Shown: positions 42,379-52,428, counted from the stretch's first letter. The stretch is DNA of 64,000 bases from Paenibacillus pabuli (GCF_039831995.1 NZ_JBDOIO010000004.1:248001-312000); one strand, 5' to 3'. The notes: generated by a model not told the origin, from the letters alone. Translations and numbers: made by a program.

Positions 42379-45135
42379 CTATCTCAAAATGGTGGTTGCC
42401 TTATTGCCTGCATAATCTTCAATAACGAGCTTCAGCGAGCTGCTGCTGGATGCAGGTGTGAAGGTCATCTCGCTCAACTTTGTTCTTCCCCGAATGATAT
42501 ACGGGAATTTTTGAGTAACGTAAGTCACCCCGAATTCGCGAGGCACTTCATTTTCATAAACATAGATCTTGTACCAGTCCTCCAGATCAGGCAGGGCAAG
42601 TGTGTATTTTCCATCATTTACCGTCACCTTTTCCTTAGCGTATGGTGTAATCTGATGATCAGCCAGTTGTCCAGTATACGTGACCGGTTTTTGGTTACCA
42701 ATGGCAATGTTGAGCTCGTAATGTTCACCATTCGTTGGCAATCCCGTCAGGACAGCAGAAGATTTCCCTTTTTTGACCTGAATGGTCTTCGTGAAGGGTT
42801 CAGTCGTATATTCGGTTTGCAGCGTGAGCTCGATCGCTTCTTTGCCTTTGGTTTTCTTAGGATATTTCCAGCTGACGGTAGCGTCGCCCTGTTTGTTGAA
42901 TTTCACTTGAATGTCCTGAACGGCTGCATCCAAATTATAGGACAGGGTGGCAGGCTCGCTCTCACGGCCATCTGCGCCTACGGCACGAATAGATAGCTCA
43001 CCAGAGCGATTTTTCAAAGATTTAATGTAATAGGTGGAATCATAAATTCCGCCAACATAGGACCCATTTTCATATAAATTGTATTGTTTAACCTTCGAAT
43101 AATCTTCGATATCCCATTCCACAACGAGTTCATCTGTATTGGTCAAAGACTTGGCGATGTGGAAACCTGTAGGGGCATCTGGTTTGGCCGCAGATCCATC
43201 GAAGATACGGATTTCACCGATGTTCATCTGATAATTTTCAACCGTTATCCCATTTGGGTCAAATACCAGTCCGAAAGCCGCAATTTTTTGGCCCGCAAAG
43301 GCACTCAAATCCAGGGAAGCTGTTGTCCAGCCTTTCGTTTGTTTGCCTGAATTCGGAATATTGACTTTGACCACATGGGATGGATCATCTTCCAGAATTA
43401 AACCGACTTGCAGGGTGGACGTATCGCTCTTCGATGGTTTGTTATAAGTGAGTTCCAATGTAGACTTCGCATTAACCGATAGATCAGTTTTGTACAGACG
43501 CAGGAAGTTCTCCGCGTTCAGATCACCGTTAACGACGAGAGAACTGCCACCGTTGAAGGCACCAATGGAATCGTATTCGTAACGGGCACCTTTTTCATAA
43601 GTTGGACCATAGTCAAAATCAACACTCAGCTTATCACCTTCGCTATCCATCCACCACTGCCAGGTGACAGGGATATCCTGGATGTTGATGTTGGACCATT
43701 CGGTATCATTGGATACCTTCCCGTTTTCATAATATTGCAGACCATGTCCTGTATTGAAATTCGTAGTAAAGTTTGAACCATTAATGACCGAACGTTCCGT
43801 AAGGTAGGCAGCTATGCCGTCCCAATTGGCGCCGGAAGCATAGACATCCGACAGATCAACCGATGCATTGCGGCGGGCTTCGCTAGGGTCCTGATTCGGT
43901 CCTGACCACCAGGCACGATCGCGTACAAAGGTCATCCACTGATATTCGTCTTCAGCCCTGTGATTAGTGCTGCCATCGCCCATCTCTTCATCAAGGGCAT
44001 TATGGGTAAAGTCTGCACCCAGCGTTGCTATGCTGTTCATCGGCTGGCCGTTCTCATCCAGATTGTTGCGCAGGTCATAGAGCTGTTTCCAGCGTCCAAA
44101 CCGGTCATGGCCGCCTTCAACTCCGGCGAAGACTGTTTCCAGCGGATCAAGTCCAAGGCTAACGGCATGATCACGTGAATCCTGCAGCATCTCATGGTTC
44201 CAGACATAGTTCAGGAAAATGGAATCCGAAACTCTGCCCAAGGCCGTGTCCTGTACGAAGGGGCTATTGAGTTCGTTGAACTCATTCTGGTATTGAATCT
44301 GTCCTGTCGTATTAATGGTAGAATCATACCACTGGACATAGAGGCCCTGATCTCTTAAATATTGCATGAATTTTTTGTAGGATGGAATGTCTTCAGGAGC
44401 AACGCCCTTCGCTACCTCTTCCTGATTGAAGAAGTATCCATCATAATTATAATACTTGGCCATCTCCGCCAATTTGACAGCGACCGGGAAATTGCCGTCT
44501 TCATCCTGTACGAGCATCTGCTTGTACGTTTGAGGACCACGGTCATTGTCGGAGAAGAAAATGTTAGCGATGGAACGAACGCCGTTTTTGTGCGCGGCAT
44601 TGGTGTAAGCCGGGTTTGGAATGTTCAGAATGCCAAACTCGAAATATCGCTCTGTCCACTCCTTGTTCGGGTCGTACAGCTCTTCCGGCACTCCGGCAGA
44701 AGCCATACCATGCCAATAGCTGTAATAGTCTGTATATTGCCAATAATTGAACAGATACTGGCTAAACTCGTTGGTATAAGGGGTACTGTCGAAGAACGCA
44801 TTGCCGTAATCACCACTCATCGTAAACAGCTGGGTGTCCGGACTAAGTTCGGGGTAGGCCTGTGTGGCGGCAAAGGCGTCATTACGCGGCTGCAATGGGA
44901 CATGTGCACGAAGCAGTTCTCCATAGATATCACTCTCGGGTGTCCAGTTCAGAATCTGGGCAGAGGTGTAGCCATGCTGATAGGGCTGATTAACGCCTTT
45001 GGCACTGTCACCTGTGTAGGGGAGTGTATCTCCCGCATAGACAGATGAGGCGACCAATTGTCCGAGCAGGGCTGACGTAATGGCCAGTGCAGTTACCTTG
45101 GGAATGATGCCTTTCGGTTTGAGTTTGCGTGTCAT
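42379..45135 (-). CDS. Secreted endo-beta-N-acetylglucosaminidase, GH85
   Basis: 918 residues with a cleavable signal peptide ending near Ala34. GH85 barrel at ~55-430 with the motif YDGYFFNQEE: Asn237 (stabilises the substrate oxazoline) and Glu239 (acid/base), as in Endo-A/Endo-D. A beta-sandwich domain (~500-650), a fibronectin-III-like domain (~655-740) and further small beta domains follow. No LPXTG, SLH or lipobox, so it is released or held by its binding domains. Cuts the chitobiose core of N-linked glycans, freeing high-mannose oligosaccharide. Strong GAAGGAGG site. Divergent from the two-component genes. Confidence 0.94.
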   Translation of the reverse strand: MTRKLKPKGIIPKVTALAITSALLGQLVASSVYAGDTLPYTGDSAKGVNQPYQHGYTSAQILNWTPESDIYGELLRAHVPLQPRNDAFAATQAYPELSPDTQLFTMSGDYGNAFFDSTPYTNEFSQYLFNYWQYTDYYSYWHGMASAGVPEELYDPNKEWTERYFEFGILNIPNPAYTNAAHKNGVRSIANIFFSDNDRGPQTYKQMLVQDEDGNFPVAVKLAEMAKYYNYDGYFFNQEEVAKGVAPEDIPSYKKFMQYLRDQGLYVQWYDSTINTTGQIQYQNEFNELNSPFVQDTALGRVSDSIFLNYVWNHEMLQDSRDHAVSLGLDPLETVFAGVEGGHDRFGRWKQLYDLRNNLDENGQPMNSIATLGADFTHNALDEEMGDGSTNHRAEDEYQWMTFVRDRAWWSGPNQDPSEARRNASVDLSDVYASGANWDGIAAYLTERSVINGSNFTTNFNTGHGLQYYENGKVSNDTEWSNINIQDIPVTWQWWMDSEGDKLSVDFDYGPTYEKGARYEYDSIGAFNGGSSLVVNGDLNAENFLRLYKTDLSVNAKSTLELTYNKPSKSDTSTLQVGLILEDDPSHVVKVNIPNSGKQTKGWTTASLDLSAFAGQKIAAFGLVFDPNGITVENYQMNIGEIRIFDGSAAKPDAPTGFHIAKSLTNTDELVVEWDIEDYSKVKQYNLYENGSYVGGIYDSTYYIKSLKNRSGELSIRAVGADGRESEPATLSYNLDAAVQDIQVKFNKQGDATVSWKYPKKTKGKEAIELTLQTEYTTEPFTKTIQVKKGKSSAVLTGLPTNGEHYELNIAIGNQKPVTYTGQLADHQITPYAKEKVTVNDGKYTLALPDLEDWYKIYVYENEVPREFGVTYVTQKFPYIIRGRTKLSEMTFTPASSSSSLKLVIEDYAGNKATTILR

Positions 45136-45210
45136 GCTGTTCCTCCTTCAAGTGGACTGAATGTAAGGTATTCGTTTACACAAATATAAACTTATGGTTA
45201 ACGATAGAGC

Positions 45211-45227
45211 ATGAAAGCATTTTCAAA
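45211..45227 (-). promoter_or_regulatory. cre-like element upstream of GH85 gene
   Basis: Minus strand TTTGAAAATGCTTTCAT, identical over 17 bp to the element at 48894. TGAAAATGCTTTCA fits the CcpA cre consensus TGWAANCGNTNWCA with one mismatch and overlaps a TTGAAA that could be the -35. Confidence 0.7.
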
Positions 45228-45346
45228 TAGGGCGAAATTAAAGAAAGGCAGGTATAAACTAAAGAAAAGTTCGAGGTGAGAAGTTAATGTCAGAGGGCAA
45301 ATGATATAATTCAGATAGGACAACCGCATCGGGGGGAACTTGCGAT

Positions 45347-47176
45347 TTGAAAATTGTTAGCGTTTACAATAATTTCTTCAAAAATAATATGTTTATGAAA
45401 ATGCTGCTTATTTTCTCGATGATTTCGATTGTGACGATTATTACATTGTCGTATATCATTTTCTTATCGGTGTCCGACTCCACGATCCGCCGTGAACTGG
45501 CTATCCAAAAGGCAGCGATGGAAAGCGTGGACCGATATATTCATCAGCAGTATGAGTCGGTGCAAAATATGGTGAGAGATATGCATCAAAATGAGGCACT
45601 GTCGGCCAATATCTCCTATCTGATGAGCCATACCTATGCGGATTATGTCCAGCATCTGACGAACGGATATTATGCCAATCAGGATGACTATTCCGCCGAT
45701 GTACTGAAACATTTCCAGAACATTATGGATCGAAATGCGGATATCCATCAGTTGATGTTATATAGTGCAGAGCGCCAGGACATGTCCATGTTCAGCCCCA
45801 ATAGGCAATTCAAGAAGCTGGACACCAATGCTGCCCATTCCTATATTCCTGACGTGATGGCCATGGAGACACCTAATATCAGTGCACCCAACTACTGGAT
45901 TCGCAAAGAGATTAATGAATGGAGCCCGGACCTGTACGCGATTCGTGTTCCCATCAACAATACACAGACGCTGCGGAATCTGGGCCAATTCCTCGTATTT
46001 TTTGACTCTGCAGGCATTGGTAACGCGCTGGATAGTTATGAGAGTAACTTTAAAGGAGAGATTGTGGTACTGTCGGCAAAAGGTACCGTTTTATTCGACT
46101 CCAGCAGCAACTATTACGGCAAGAAATATCCTTATGTTGAAGTGGCGGACTCGCTGTTCGACCAGACCGACATGGACTCGATGAAAATGGAAAAGAACAT
46201 GTATGTAAACAAGTTTGTCTCGGCAGACCAGGGTTATGTGATTGTAGCCACGGTTCCTGTGAAGGAGATGGCTGAGGCTTATTCGGGTATTCGGAATACG
46301 ATTATTACGATCAGCACCGTATGTACCCTGTTTGCCGTGCTTGTTCCGGCGTTTTTTATCATTAACTTTGCCAAGCGAACCCGGAGAATTATCCGATTCA
46401 CCCAGAAGGTGAAGTATGGCAATCTCAGTGCGCGTATTGAAGACACCCGTGACGATGAGCTTGGACAGATCTCGCACAGCTTTAACGATATGCTGGATGA
46501 ACTGAATTTGTATATTGAGCGGGTGTACAAAGCCGAGATCAAACAAAAGGAGACAGAGCTGGTTGCTCTTCAGGCCAGAATCAATCCTCATTTTCTCTAT
46601 AACACGCTTGAAGTGATACGAATGAGAGCCATTTCCCAGGGGGCAAGGGATGTTGGTGAGATGATCTACAGTTTATCCGTGCTGTTCAAGAGCCTTGTTC
46701 AGCAGAAGAAAAACTATACATTGAAGGATGAGATGGAGGCTTGTCGTCTATATCTGGAGCTCTTTCGAATCCGTTACAAGGATATCTTCACCTATACCAT
46801 TCAATTGGATCCTGTGCACAATCAACATCCTGTGGTCAAGCTGTCACTGCAGCCGATCATTGAAAACTATGTCGTGCACGGAATCCAGACGGAACGCTCG
46901 GATAACAAGTTGTCCATTGTGGTGGAAGAGCTTGGTGATGTGCTGCAGGTGGAAGTCAGAGATAATGGCAAAGGCATTGCTCCTGCCAGATTGACTGAAA
47001 TTCGTGAAGAGCTCGAGCGTCCGGAGGAATCGGGACAAATGTTTGGGCTGCGCAGTGTGCACAGTCGTCTGCGCTACCTGTATGGACCGGAGTTTGGAAT
47101 AACGATAGAGAGTACGCTTGGAGAAGGAACGCTGATCAGGGTGCGTTATCCTCATACGGAAGGGACAGGTGTTTAG
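45347..47176 (+). CDS. Sensor histidine kinase, YesM family
   Basis: 609 residues, TTG start with GGGGGGA upstream. TM helix 1 at ~17-39, an extracytoplasmic Cache-type sensor, TM helix 2 at ~317-340, HAMP, phosphoacceptor His415 in ARINPHFLYNTLE and a HATPase domain (LQPIIENYVVHG, DNGKGIAP). Typical LytS/YesM-type kinase paired with YesN-type regulators controlling sugar ABC operons. Likely senses the released N-glycan or its loaded receptor. A TATAAT lies at 45305; its stop is 1 nt before the regulator start. Confidence 0.93.
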   Translation: MKIVSVYNNFFKNNMFMKMLLIFSMISIVTIITLSYIIFLSVSDSTIRRELAIQKAAMESVDRYIHQQYESVQNMVRDMHQNEALSANISYLMSHTYADYVQHLTNGYYANQDDYSADVLKHFQNIMDRNADIHQLMLYSAERQDMSMFSPNRQFKKLDTNAAHSYIPDVMAMETPNISAPNYWIRKEINEWSPDLYAIRVPINNTQTLRNLGQFLVFFDSAGIGNALDSYESNFKGEIVVLSAKGTVLFDSSSNYYGKKYPYVEVADSLFDQTDMDSMKMEKNMYVNKFVSADQGYVIVATVPVKEMAEAYSGIRNTIITISTVCTLFAVLVPAFFIINFAKRTRRIIRFTQKVKYGNLSARIEDTRDDELGQISHSFNDMLDELNLYIERVYKAEIKQKETELVALQARINPHFLYNTLEVIRMRAISQGARDVGEMIYSLSVLFKSLVQQKKNYTLKDEMEACRLYLELFRIRYKDIFTYTIQLDPVHNQHPVVKLSLQPIIENYVVHGIQTERSDNKLSIVVEELGDVLQVEVRDNGKGIAPARLTEIREELERPEESGQMFGLRSVHSRLRYLYGPEFGITIESTLGEGTLIRVRYPHTEGTGV

Positions 47177-47177
47177 C

Positions 47178-48692
47178 ATGTACAACGTATTTATTGTGGA
47201 CGATGAGCCGTTCATCATTGAAGGGTTATACGAGATTGTGGATTGGTCCTCGTTTGGAATGGAAATTGTAAACCATGCCGGCAATGGCCAGGCGGCGCTC
47301 CGAGCTCTGTCTGCCCAACCTGTCGACATTCTGATCACGGATATTTCAATGCCCATTATGAATGGATTGGATCTGATTCGGGAAGCAAGGCGTGTCCAGC
47401 CTGACCTTAAAGTGATTATTCTCAGCGGATTCAATGAGTTCGAATACTTGAAAGAAGCCATGCAGCTGGGGATCGAAAATTATCTGCTCAAGCCGATCAA
47501 TGTGGAGGAGCTGGAATCAACGCTGCGCAACACGGCCTCCAAGCTGGATCAAGTGCCAGCCAAAACAAGTTATGATGCCTACGGTATTCAAATTCTGAAG
47601 GACAACATTCTCCATCGATGGTTGACGGGGCAGATCGCAACGGCAGAATTCGAGGAGCGTTCTCTGTTCATGAATCTTACACTGGATGGGCCTTGCTATG
47701 GCATTGCCATTCTTCGTACGAAAGGAGAAGAGCCGGGCATATTTGAACAAGTGCAGCGTTTACTTGTAGACAAGCCTTATGTGAGTACTTTCCATGATTT
47801 GGATGGCGATATCGTTATGATTGCGAGTTTGGACGAGCAGCAGGTGGATAGACAGATGTTCATGGATTGCGTTACATCTTTATCCAGGCAGACCGCAGAA
47901 GCGCACCCGTCGGTTTATATTGGTGTGGGGAGCATGGCCCAGGGGATCCATAAGGCTCCCGCGAGTTACAAAGAAGCCAAGCGGGCTCTGCAGTATGTGA
48001 TGATCTACCCTGATCTGAAGGTGATCGATCATGCGATTCTTGAAACGGGAAGCAGTGCTGGCAGTCGTTTTTCCTTCGACTGGAAGGAATACGCCAAGCT
48101 GATGTTATCTCGCAATACCGAACAGCTTGCGGAGCGAATCCAAACGGATTTTGAACAGTATCGCGACGGAATGACCCCTGTGGAACTGCAGCATACGGCA
48201 CTCGAATTGGTAATTCGCTTCAAGATGGAACTGGAGAGCATCAAGCATACGGACGAGTCTGTCATTTACCAAAAGGGACTAAGGCGGGTACTGGGCAGCA
48301 GTACCTTTGCGGAACTGGTGCAGGCCCTTCAGCAAGTGGGGAGCGAGACGATTGAATCTCTGCTGCAGGATCTGAAAAATCCGATCGTGAGCCAAGTGCT
48401 TCAGCATATCGACAAGCATTACGCAGAAGAGCTTTCCCTGAAGCTGCTTGGGGCACATTATCATCTGCATCCCGTGTATCTTGGACAACTGTTCCACAAG
48501 GAGACGGGAGAGACTTTTGCCGAGTACATCAATAAATACCGGATCGAGCGCGCCAAGGAACTGCTGCGCAGCTCCAATCTGAAGGTGCATGAGATCGCAA
48601 GAAACGTTGGATATTGGGAGACGGGGTATTTTTATAAACAATTCCGCAAATATGTAGGCATTTCACCGACCGATTTCAAGGTTTATAGTTAA
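47178..48692 (+). CDS. Response regulator, YesN family (REC-AraC)
   Basis: About 504 residues. Receiver domain with acidic pair VDDE, phosphoacceptor Asp55 in ILITDISMP and Lys in LLKP; a long linker; AraC-type DNA-binding domain at the C-terminus (LKLLGAHYHLHPVYLGQLFH and VHEIARNVGYWETGYFYKQF). Expected to activate the transporter/glycosidase operon and perhaps the GH85 gene. Confidence 0.93.
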   Translation: MYNVFIVDDEPFIIEGLYEIVDWSSFGMEIVNHAGNGQAALRALSAQPVDILITDISMPIMNGLDLIREARRVQPDLKVIILSGFNEFEYLKEAMQLGIENYLLKPINVEELESTLRNTASKLDQVPAKTSYDAYGIQILKDNILHRWLTGQIATAEFEERSLFMNLTLDGPCYGIAILRTKGEEPGIFEQVQRLLVDKPYVSTFHDLDGDIVMIASLDEQQVDRQMFMDCVTSLSRQTAEAHPSVYIGVGSMAQGIHKAPASYKEAKRALQYVMIYPDLKVIDHAILETGSSAGSRFSFDWKEYAKLMLSRNTEQLAERIQTDFEQYRDGMTPVELQHTALELVIRFKMELESIKHTDESVIYQKGLRRVLGSSTFAELVQALQQVGSETIESLLQDLKNPIVSQVLQHIDKHYAEELSLKLLGAHYHLHPVYLGQLFHKETGETFAEYINKYRIERAKELLRSSNLKVHEIARNVGYWETGYFYKQFRKYVGISPTDFKVYS

Positions 48693-48731
48693 TTCGGTAA
48701 CTGGGAAATTCGATCTGCTGCCTCAACGTAT

Positions 48732-48800
48732 AAGAGACATATCGGGAACAGCATTGGCATGCGAAGAGTTCGGTGCCAGATGTTACCCGGTATGTCTCTT
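48732..48800 (+). terminator. Long hairpin after the regulator gene
   Basis: AAGAGACATA pairs with TATGTCTCTT over an inner CGGG/CCCG and GGCA-type stem, followed by TCATG. Probably separates regulator and transporter transcripts, though the T tract is short. Confidence 0.6.
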
Positions 48801-48893
48801 TCATGTAAGCGATTTATTAAATCAGTGACAAAAACAAGAGTCAGGGAGAATATCTCTTTAATTTGTACCTCGAAAACTTAAGTTTATCTTCTT

Positions 48894-48910
48894 TTTGAAA
48901 ATGCTTTCAT
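48894..48910 (+). promoter_or_regulatory. cre-like element upstream of the glycan transporter operon
   Basis: TTTGAAAATGCTTTCAT, identical to the element ahead of the GH85 gene, 65 bp before the lipoprotein start. A weaker cre-like TGTAAGCGATTTAT sits at 48804. Confidence 0.72.
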
Positions 48911-48974
48911 TCGATAAGGTTATAGCAGTTAGTTCGTTAGTGCTTAAGGGAAAACGAAAAGGGAGGATCTAACA

Positions 48975-50447
48975 ATGCTTAAAAAAAGAAAAAGTTTTTC
49001 TCTCGTCCTGGCATTATTAATGGCCGTTACACTTGTATTGAGTGCCTGTGGTGGAAGCGAGAGTGCTTCGGAATCCGGCGGGGCTGGAGATGATTCAGTC
49101 GAATTGATCTGGTACACCATCGGTACCCCGCAAAAAGATGTGAACAAGGTCATGGAAGAAGTCAGCAAGTATACCAAGGAAAAAATCAATGCAACCGTAA
49201 CGATGAAAATGGTCGATTGGGGTGACTACCCTCAAAAGATGCAGGTCAATGTGGCTTCAGGTGAGCCCATGGATATTCTGTTCACTTCTTCGGGCGGATT
49301 CGACTATGTACAGAATGCCAGAAAAGGCGCATTTATGGAGCTGGATGAACTGCTTCCGGAATACGGCAAGGAGCTAAGCGAAACAATCGATCCGGCATTC
49401 CTCAGCGGTTCCAAAGTGGATGGTCATAACTACGGTATTCCAGCCAACAAGGAGCTGCCGCAGCAGGAGGTATGGCGTTTCAACAAAACGCTGCTCGATA
49501 AATACAAGCTGGACATCTCCAATATCCGCACCTTGGATAGCCTCGAACCTTTGCTCAAAACAATCAAGGAAAATGAGCCAAGCGTGACGCCATTTGCAAT
49601 GGATAAAAACTATGTTCCTTACGTTCCTTATGACTATGTCATTCAAAATTTGCCCATGGCAATCAAACTTGACACAACGGATTACAAACTCGTGAACATC
49701 CTGGAGACTCCTGAAATGAAGGAAGCGCTCACAACGATGAACAAATATTACAAAGCTGGCTATGTGTCTGCTGAGGCGGCAACAACGGGATCAACCAATG
49801 ACCTGACGACATCGGGCAACTGGTTCCTGGATCGTGCACAGACACAACCACTGGCTGACAATCAATGGTCTGCAAGTTATGGATACCCTGTCGTTTCTAC
49901 ACCGGCAAGTGATGCCATCATCACAAACACTTCCGTACAAGGATCCATCATGGCGATCTCTGCCAACTCCGAGTATCCGGAAAAAGCTATGGAATTCCTA
50001 AACCTGCTCAATACCGATCCGGTGCTGCGCAACATGGTGGACTCCGGTATCGAGGGCACGCACTACAAAAAAGTGGACGACACACACATGGAAAACTTGC
50101 CGGAATCGAAGAACTACGATATGCCATCGTATTCCCTCGGTAACAACATGCTGCTCTATCTGAACAACAACGATCCGGATAACAAATGGGATGAGTTCAA
50201 GAAATTTAATGCTGAAGGCGTGAATTCTCCAATCCTCAGCTTCAACTTTGATGCAAGCAACGTTTCTGCTGAATTGACAGCTGTACAAAACGTGAAAGAA
50301 CAATACTGGGCCGCATTGATGACTGGTACGCTGGACCCGGCGACCAACTTGGATCAGGTCATTGAGAAGTTCAATCAAGCCGGTCTTGAGAAGGTAATGG
50401 CTGAAGCCCAAAGCCAGCTTGATGCCTGGAGAGCGGAAAATAAGTAA
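48975..50447 (+). CDS. Oligosaccharide-binding lipoprotein of the N-glycan importer
   Basis: 490 residues. Signal peptide with lipobox LSAC, lipidation at Cys25, Gly/Ser/Glu-rich linker, then a DUF3502-like/family-1 solute-binding domain (WYTIGTPQKDVNKVMEEVSK). The setting (GH85 outside, GH38/GH125 inside) makes a high-mannose N-glycan the probable ligand, analogous to the NgtS receptor of pneumococci. GGGAGGATC precedes the ATG. Confidence 0.9.
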   Translation: MLKKRKSFSLVLALLMAVTLVLSACGGSESASESGGAGDDSVELIWYTIGTPQKDVNKVMEEVSKYTKEKINATVTMKMVDWGDYPQKMQVNVASGEPMDILFTSSGGFDYVQNARKGAFMELDELLPEYGKELSETIDPAFLSGSKVDGHNYGIPANKELPQQEVWRFNKTLLDKYKLDISNIRTLDSLEPLLKTIKENEPSVTPFAMDKNYVPYVPYDYVIQNLPMAIKLDTTDYKLVNILETPEMKEALTTMNKYYKAGYVSAEAATTGSTNDLTTSGNWFLDRAQTQPLADNQWSASYGYPVVSTPASDAIITNTSVQGSIMAISANSEYPEKAMEFLNLLNTDPVLRNMVDSGIEGTHYKKVDDTHMENLPESKNYDMPSYSLGNNMLLYLNNNDPDNKWDEFKKFNAEGVNSPILSFNFDASNVSAELTAVQNVKEQYWAALMTGTLDPATNLDQVIEKFNQAGLEKVMAEAQSQLDAWRAENK

Positions 50448-50460
50448 GGTTACATTCGTA

Positions 50461-50499
50461 GGATCGGGCGGCTGCATGTAGCGTCCGATTCTTTTTTTT
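50461..50499 (+). terminator. Intra-operon attenuating terminator
   Basis: GATCGG..GGCT pairs with AGC..CCGATTC and is followed by T8, between the receptor gene and the permeases. Likely allows more receptor than permease mRNA. Confidence 0.72.
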
Positions 50500-50526
50500 C
50501 ATTCAAGCCTGAAGGAGGATATCCCA

Positions 50527-51456
50527 ATGACTGCATTTTTGAAAAATCTGATAAAAAACCGAGTCATGCTGTTCATGGTGCTGCCTGGCGCCATTTGGTT
50601 TTTCTTCTTCTCTTATCTGCCTCTGGTGGGCACTGTAGCGGCATTCAAGGAATATCGCTTTAGCCGTGAAGGATTCTGGGCCAGTCTTGCGAAGAGCGAG
50701 TGGGTGGGCTGGGACAATTTCAAATTCCTGTTCAGCACCAATGACGCGCTGCTGATTACCCGAAATACGCTTCTATACAACATCGCCATCATTTTCCTGG
50801 GGCTCGTGTTCGCCGTAGGTTTGGCCATTTTACTCTCAGAGCTTATTAATAAACGGCTCGCTAAACTATATCAAACGGGGATGTTTCTCCCGTACTTCCT
50901 CTCCTGGGTCATTGTAGGTTACTTTGTGTTCAGTTTCCTGAGCATGGACCGGGGAATGTTGAATCAGATCATCGGCTGGTTCGGGATGGAACCCATTCAG
51001 TGGTATTCGGAAGCCAAGTATTGGCCGTACATTCTGATATTCGTTGCACTCTGGAAAACGATTGGTTACAACAGTATCGTCTATCTGGCATCCATTCTGG
51101 GCATTGACCGTTCGCTCTATGAAGCGGCCATGATTGACGGTGCGAGCAAATGGCAGCAAATCCGCAACATTACGATCCCATTGCTATCACCAATCATCAC
51201 GATTATGACACTTCTGGCTGTGGGCCGGATCTTCTATGCTGACTTTGGTCTCTTCTATCAGGTACCGAGGGATTCGGGGACGCTCTATTCCGTTACGAAT
51301 GTCATTGACACGTATGTCTATCGCGGCTTGAAAACGAGCGGTGAGATTGGCATGAGTACCGCTGCCGGATTGTATCAATCGGTCGTGGGCTTTGTACTGG
51401 TTATCATCTCCAACTATGTAGTACGCAAGATCGATAAAGATAGCAGCTTATTCTAG
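50527..51456 (+). CDS. N-glycan importer permease, LplB family
   Basis: 309 residues, six membrane helices, EAA loop YEAAMIDGASKWQQIRNITIP near residue 198. GAAGGAGG site. Partner of the next permease. No ATPase is encoded in the operon; MsmX-type sharing is expected. Confidence 0.92.
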   Translation: MTAFLKNLIKNRVMLFMVLPGAIWFFFFSYLPLVGTVAAFKEYRFSREGFWASLAKSEWVGWDNFKFLFSTNDALLITRNTLLYNIAIIFLGLVFAVGLAILLSELINKRLAKLYQTGMFLPYFLSWVIVGYFVFSFLSMDRGMLNQIIGWFGMEPIQWYSEAKYWPYILIFVALWKTIGYNSIVYLASILGIDRSLYEAAMIDGASKWQQIRNITIPLLSPIITIMTLLAVGRIFYADFGLFYQVPRDSGTLYSVTNVIDTYVYRGLKTSGEIGMSTAAGLYQSVVGFVLVIISNYVVRKIDKDSSLF

Positions 51457-51480
51457 GACAAGGGAAAGGAGTGAACCACT

Positions 51481-52395
51481 GTGGCTCAACTCGTAAAAAA
51501 ACGCGATTTCCATCATGTATCCAGCGGCTGGAACATCATCATGAATATCATGGCCGGTCTATTCGCTCTGATCTGTGTATTTCCATTTATATTTGTCGTC
51601 ATCATCTCGTTTACGGACGAAAAGGCATTGGCCCGTGATGGGTACCGCCTGATTCCCGCGGAATGGAGTCTTGCAGCATATCAATTTGTCTGGCAGAGCG
51701 GAGACACCCTGCTGCGTGCGTATGGAGTTACTATTCTGGTTACGGTACTCGGGACGATCATCAGTTTGATCCTCATGTCCCTGTATGCATATGCCATTTC
51801 CCGCAAGAGCTTCCGATATCGAAGATTTTTCTCCGTGTTTGCCATTTTGACCATGTTGTTCAACGGCGGGATGATCCCGACCTATATGGTCGTATCCCAG
51901 CTGCTTGGATTGAAAGATACCGTATGGGCACTGATTCTGCCGCTGGCGATGAATGCCTTCTATATTATGATTCTGCGTACGTTCTATTCCACCAGTGTGC
52001 CGGATGCGGTCATCGAATCCGCGAGAATTGATGGCGCCGGAGAGTTTTATACCTTTATGAAAATCGTAATTCCATTGTCCCTGCCGGGGCTCGCAACCAT
52101 CGGATTGTTCAGTACGCTCGGTTACTGGAACGACTGGTTCAACGCACTCTTATACATTGATAATCCCAACCTGGTACCGCTGCAATCCATGCTGATGCGG
52201 ATCGAGTCCAGCATCCAGTTTATTCAGCAGAACTCCGCCAACAGTTCCATGAGTCTGGCAGCCATGCAGTCCATTCCGCAGGATACTTCCCGGATGGCGA
52301 TGGTCGTGCTTGCAACGCTGCCGATTATATTTGCTTATCCGTTCTTCCAACGCTATTTCGTACAAGGTCTGACGGTGGGAGCGGTGAAAGAGTAG
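51481..52395 (+). CDS. N-glycan importer permease, YtcP/LplC family
   Basis: 304 residues, GTG start with AAGGAGTGA upstream. Six membrane helices, EAA-type loop IESARIDGAGEFYTFMKIVI, C-terminal GLTVGAVKE. 24 nt after the LplB-type gene. Confidence 0.92.
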   Translation: MAQLVKKRDFHHVSSGWNIIMNIMAGLFALICVFPFIFVVIISFTDEKALARDGYRLIPAEWSLAAYQFVWQSGDTLLRAYGVTILVTVLGTIISLILMSLYAYAISRKSFRYRRFFSVFAILTMLFNGGMIPTYMVVSQLLGLKDTVWALILPLAMNAFYIMILRTFYSTSVPDAVIESARIDGAGEFYTFMKIVIPLSLPGLATIGLFSTLGYWNDWFNALLYIDNPNLVPLQSMLMRIESSIQFIQQNSANSSMSLAAMQSIPQDTSRMAMVVLATLPIIFAYPFFQRYFVQGLTVGAVKE

Positions 52396-52428
52396 CCGGA
52401 TCACTCTATAGGATGGGAGAGTTTCAGG

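Noticed and set aside
44362..45048. 228-codon open frame antisense to the GH85 gene
   Set aside because: GH85 signal peptide and catalytic motif lie on the other strand; no ribosome site for this frame.
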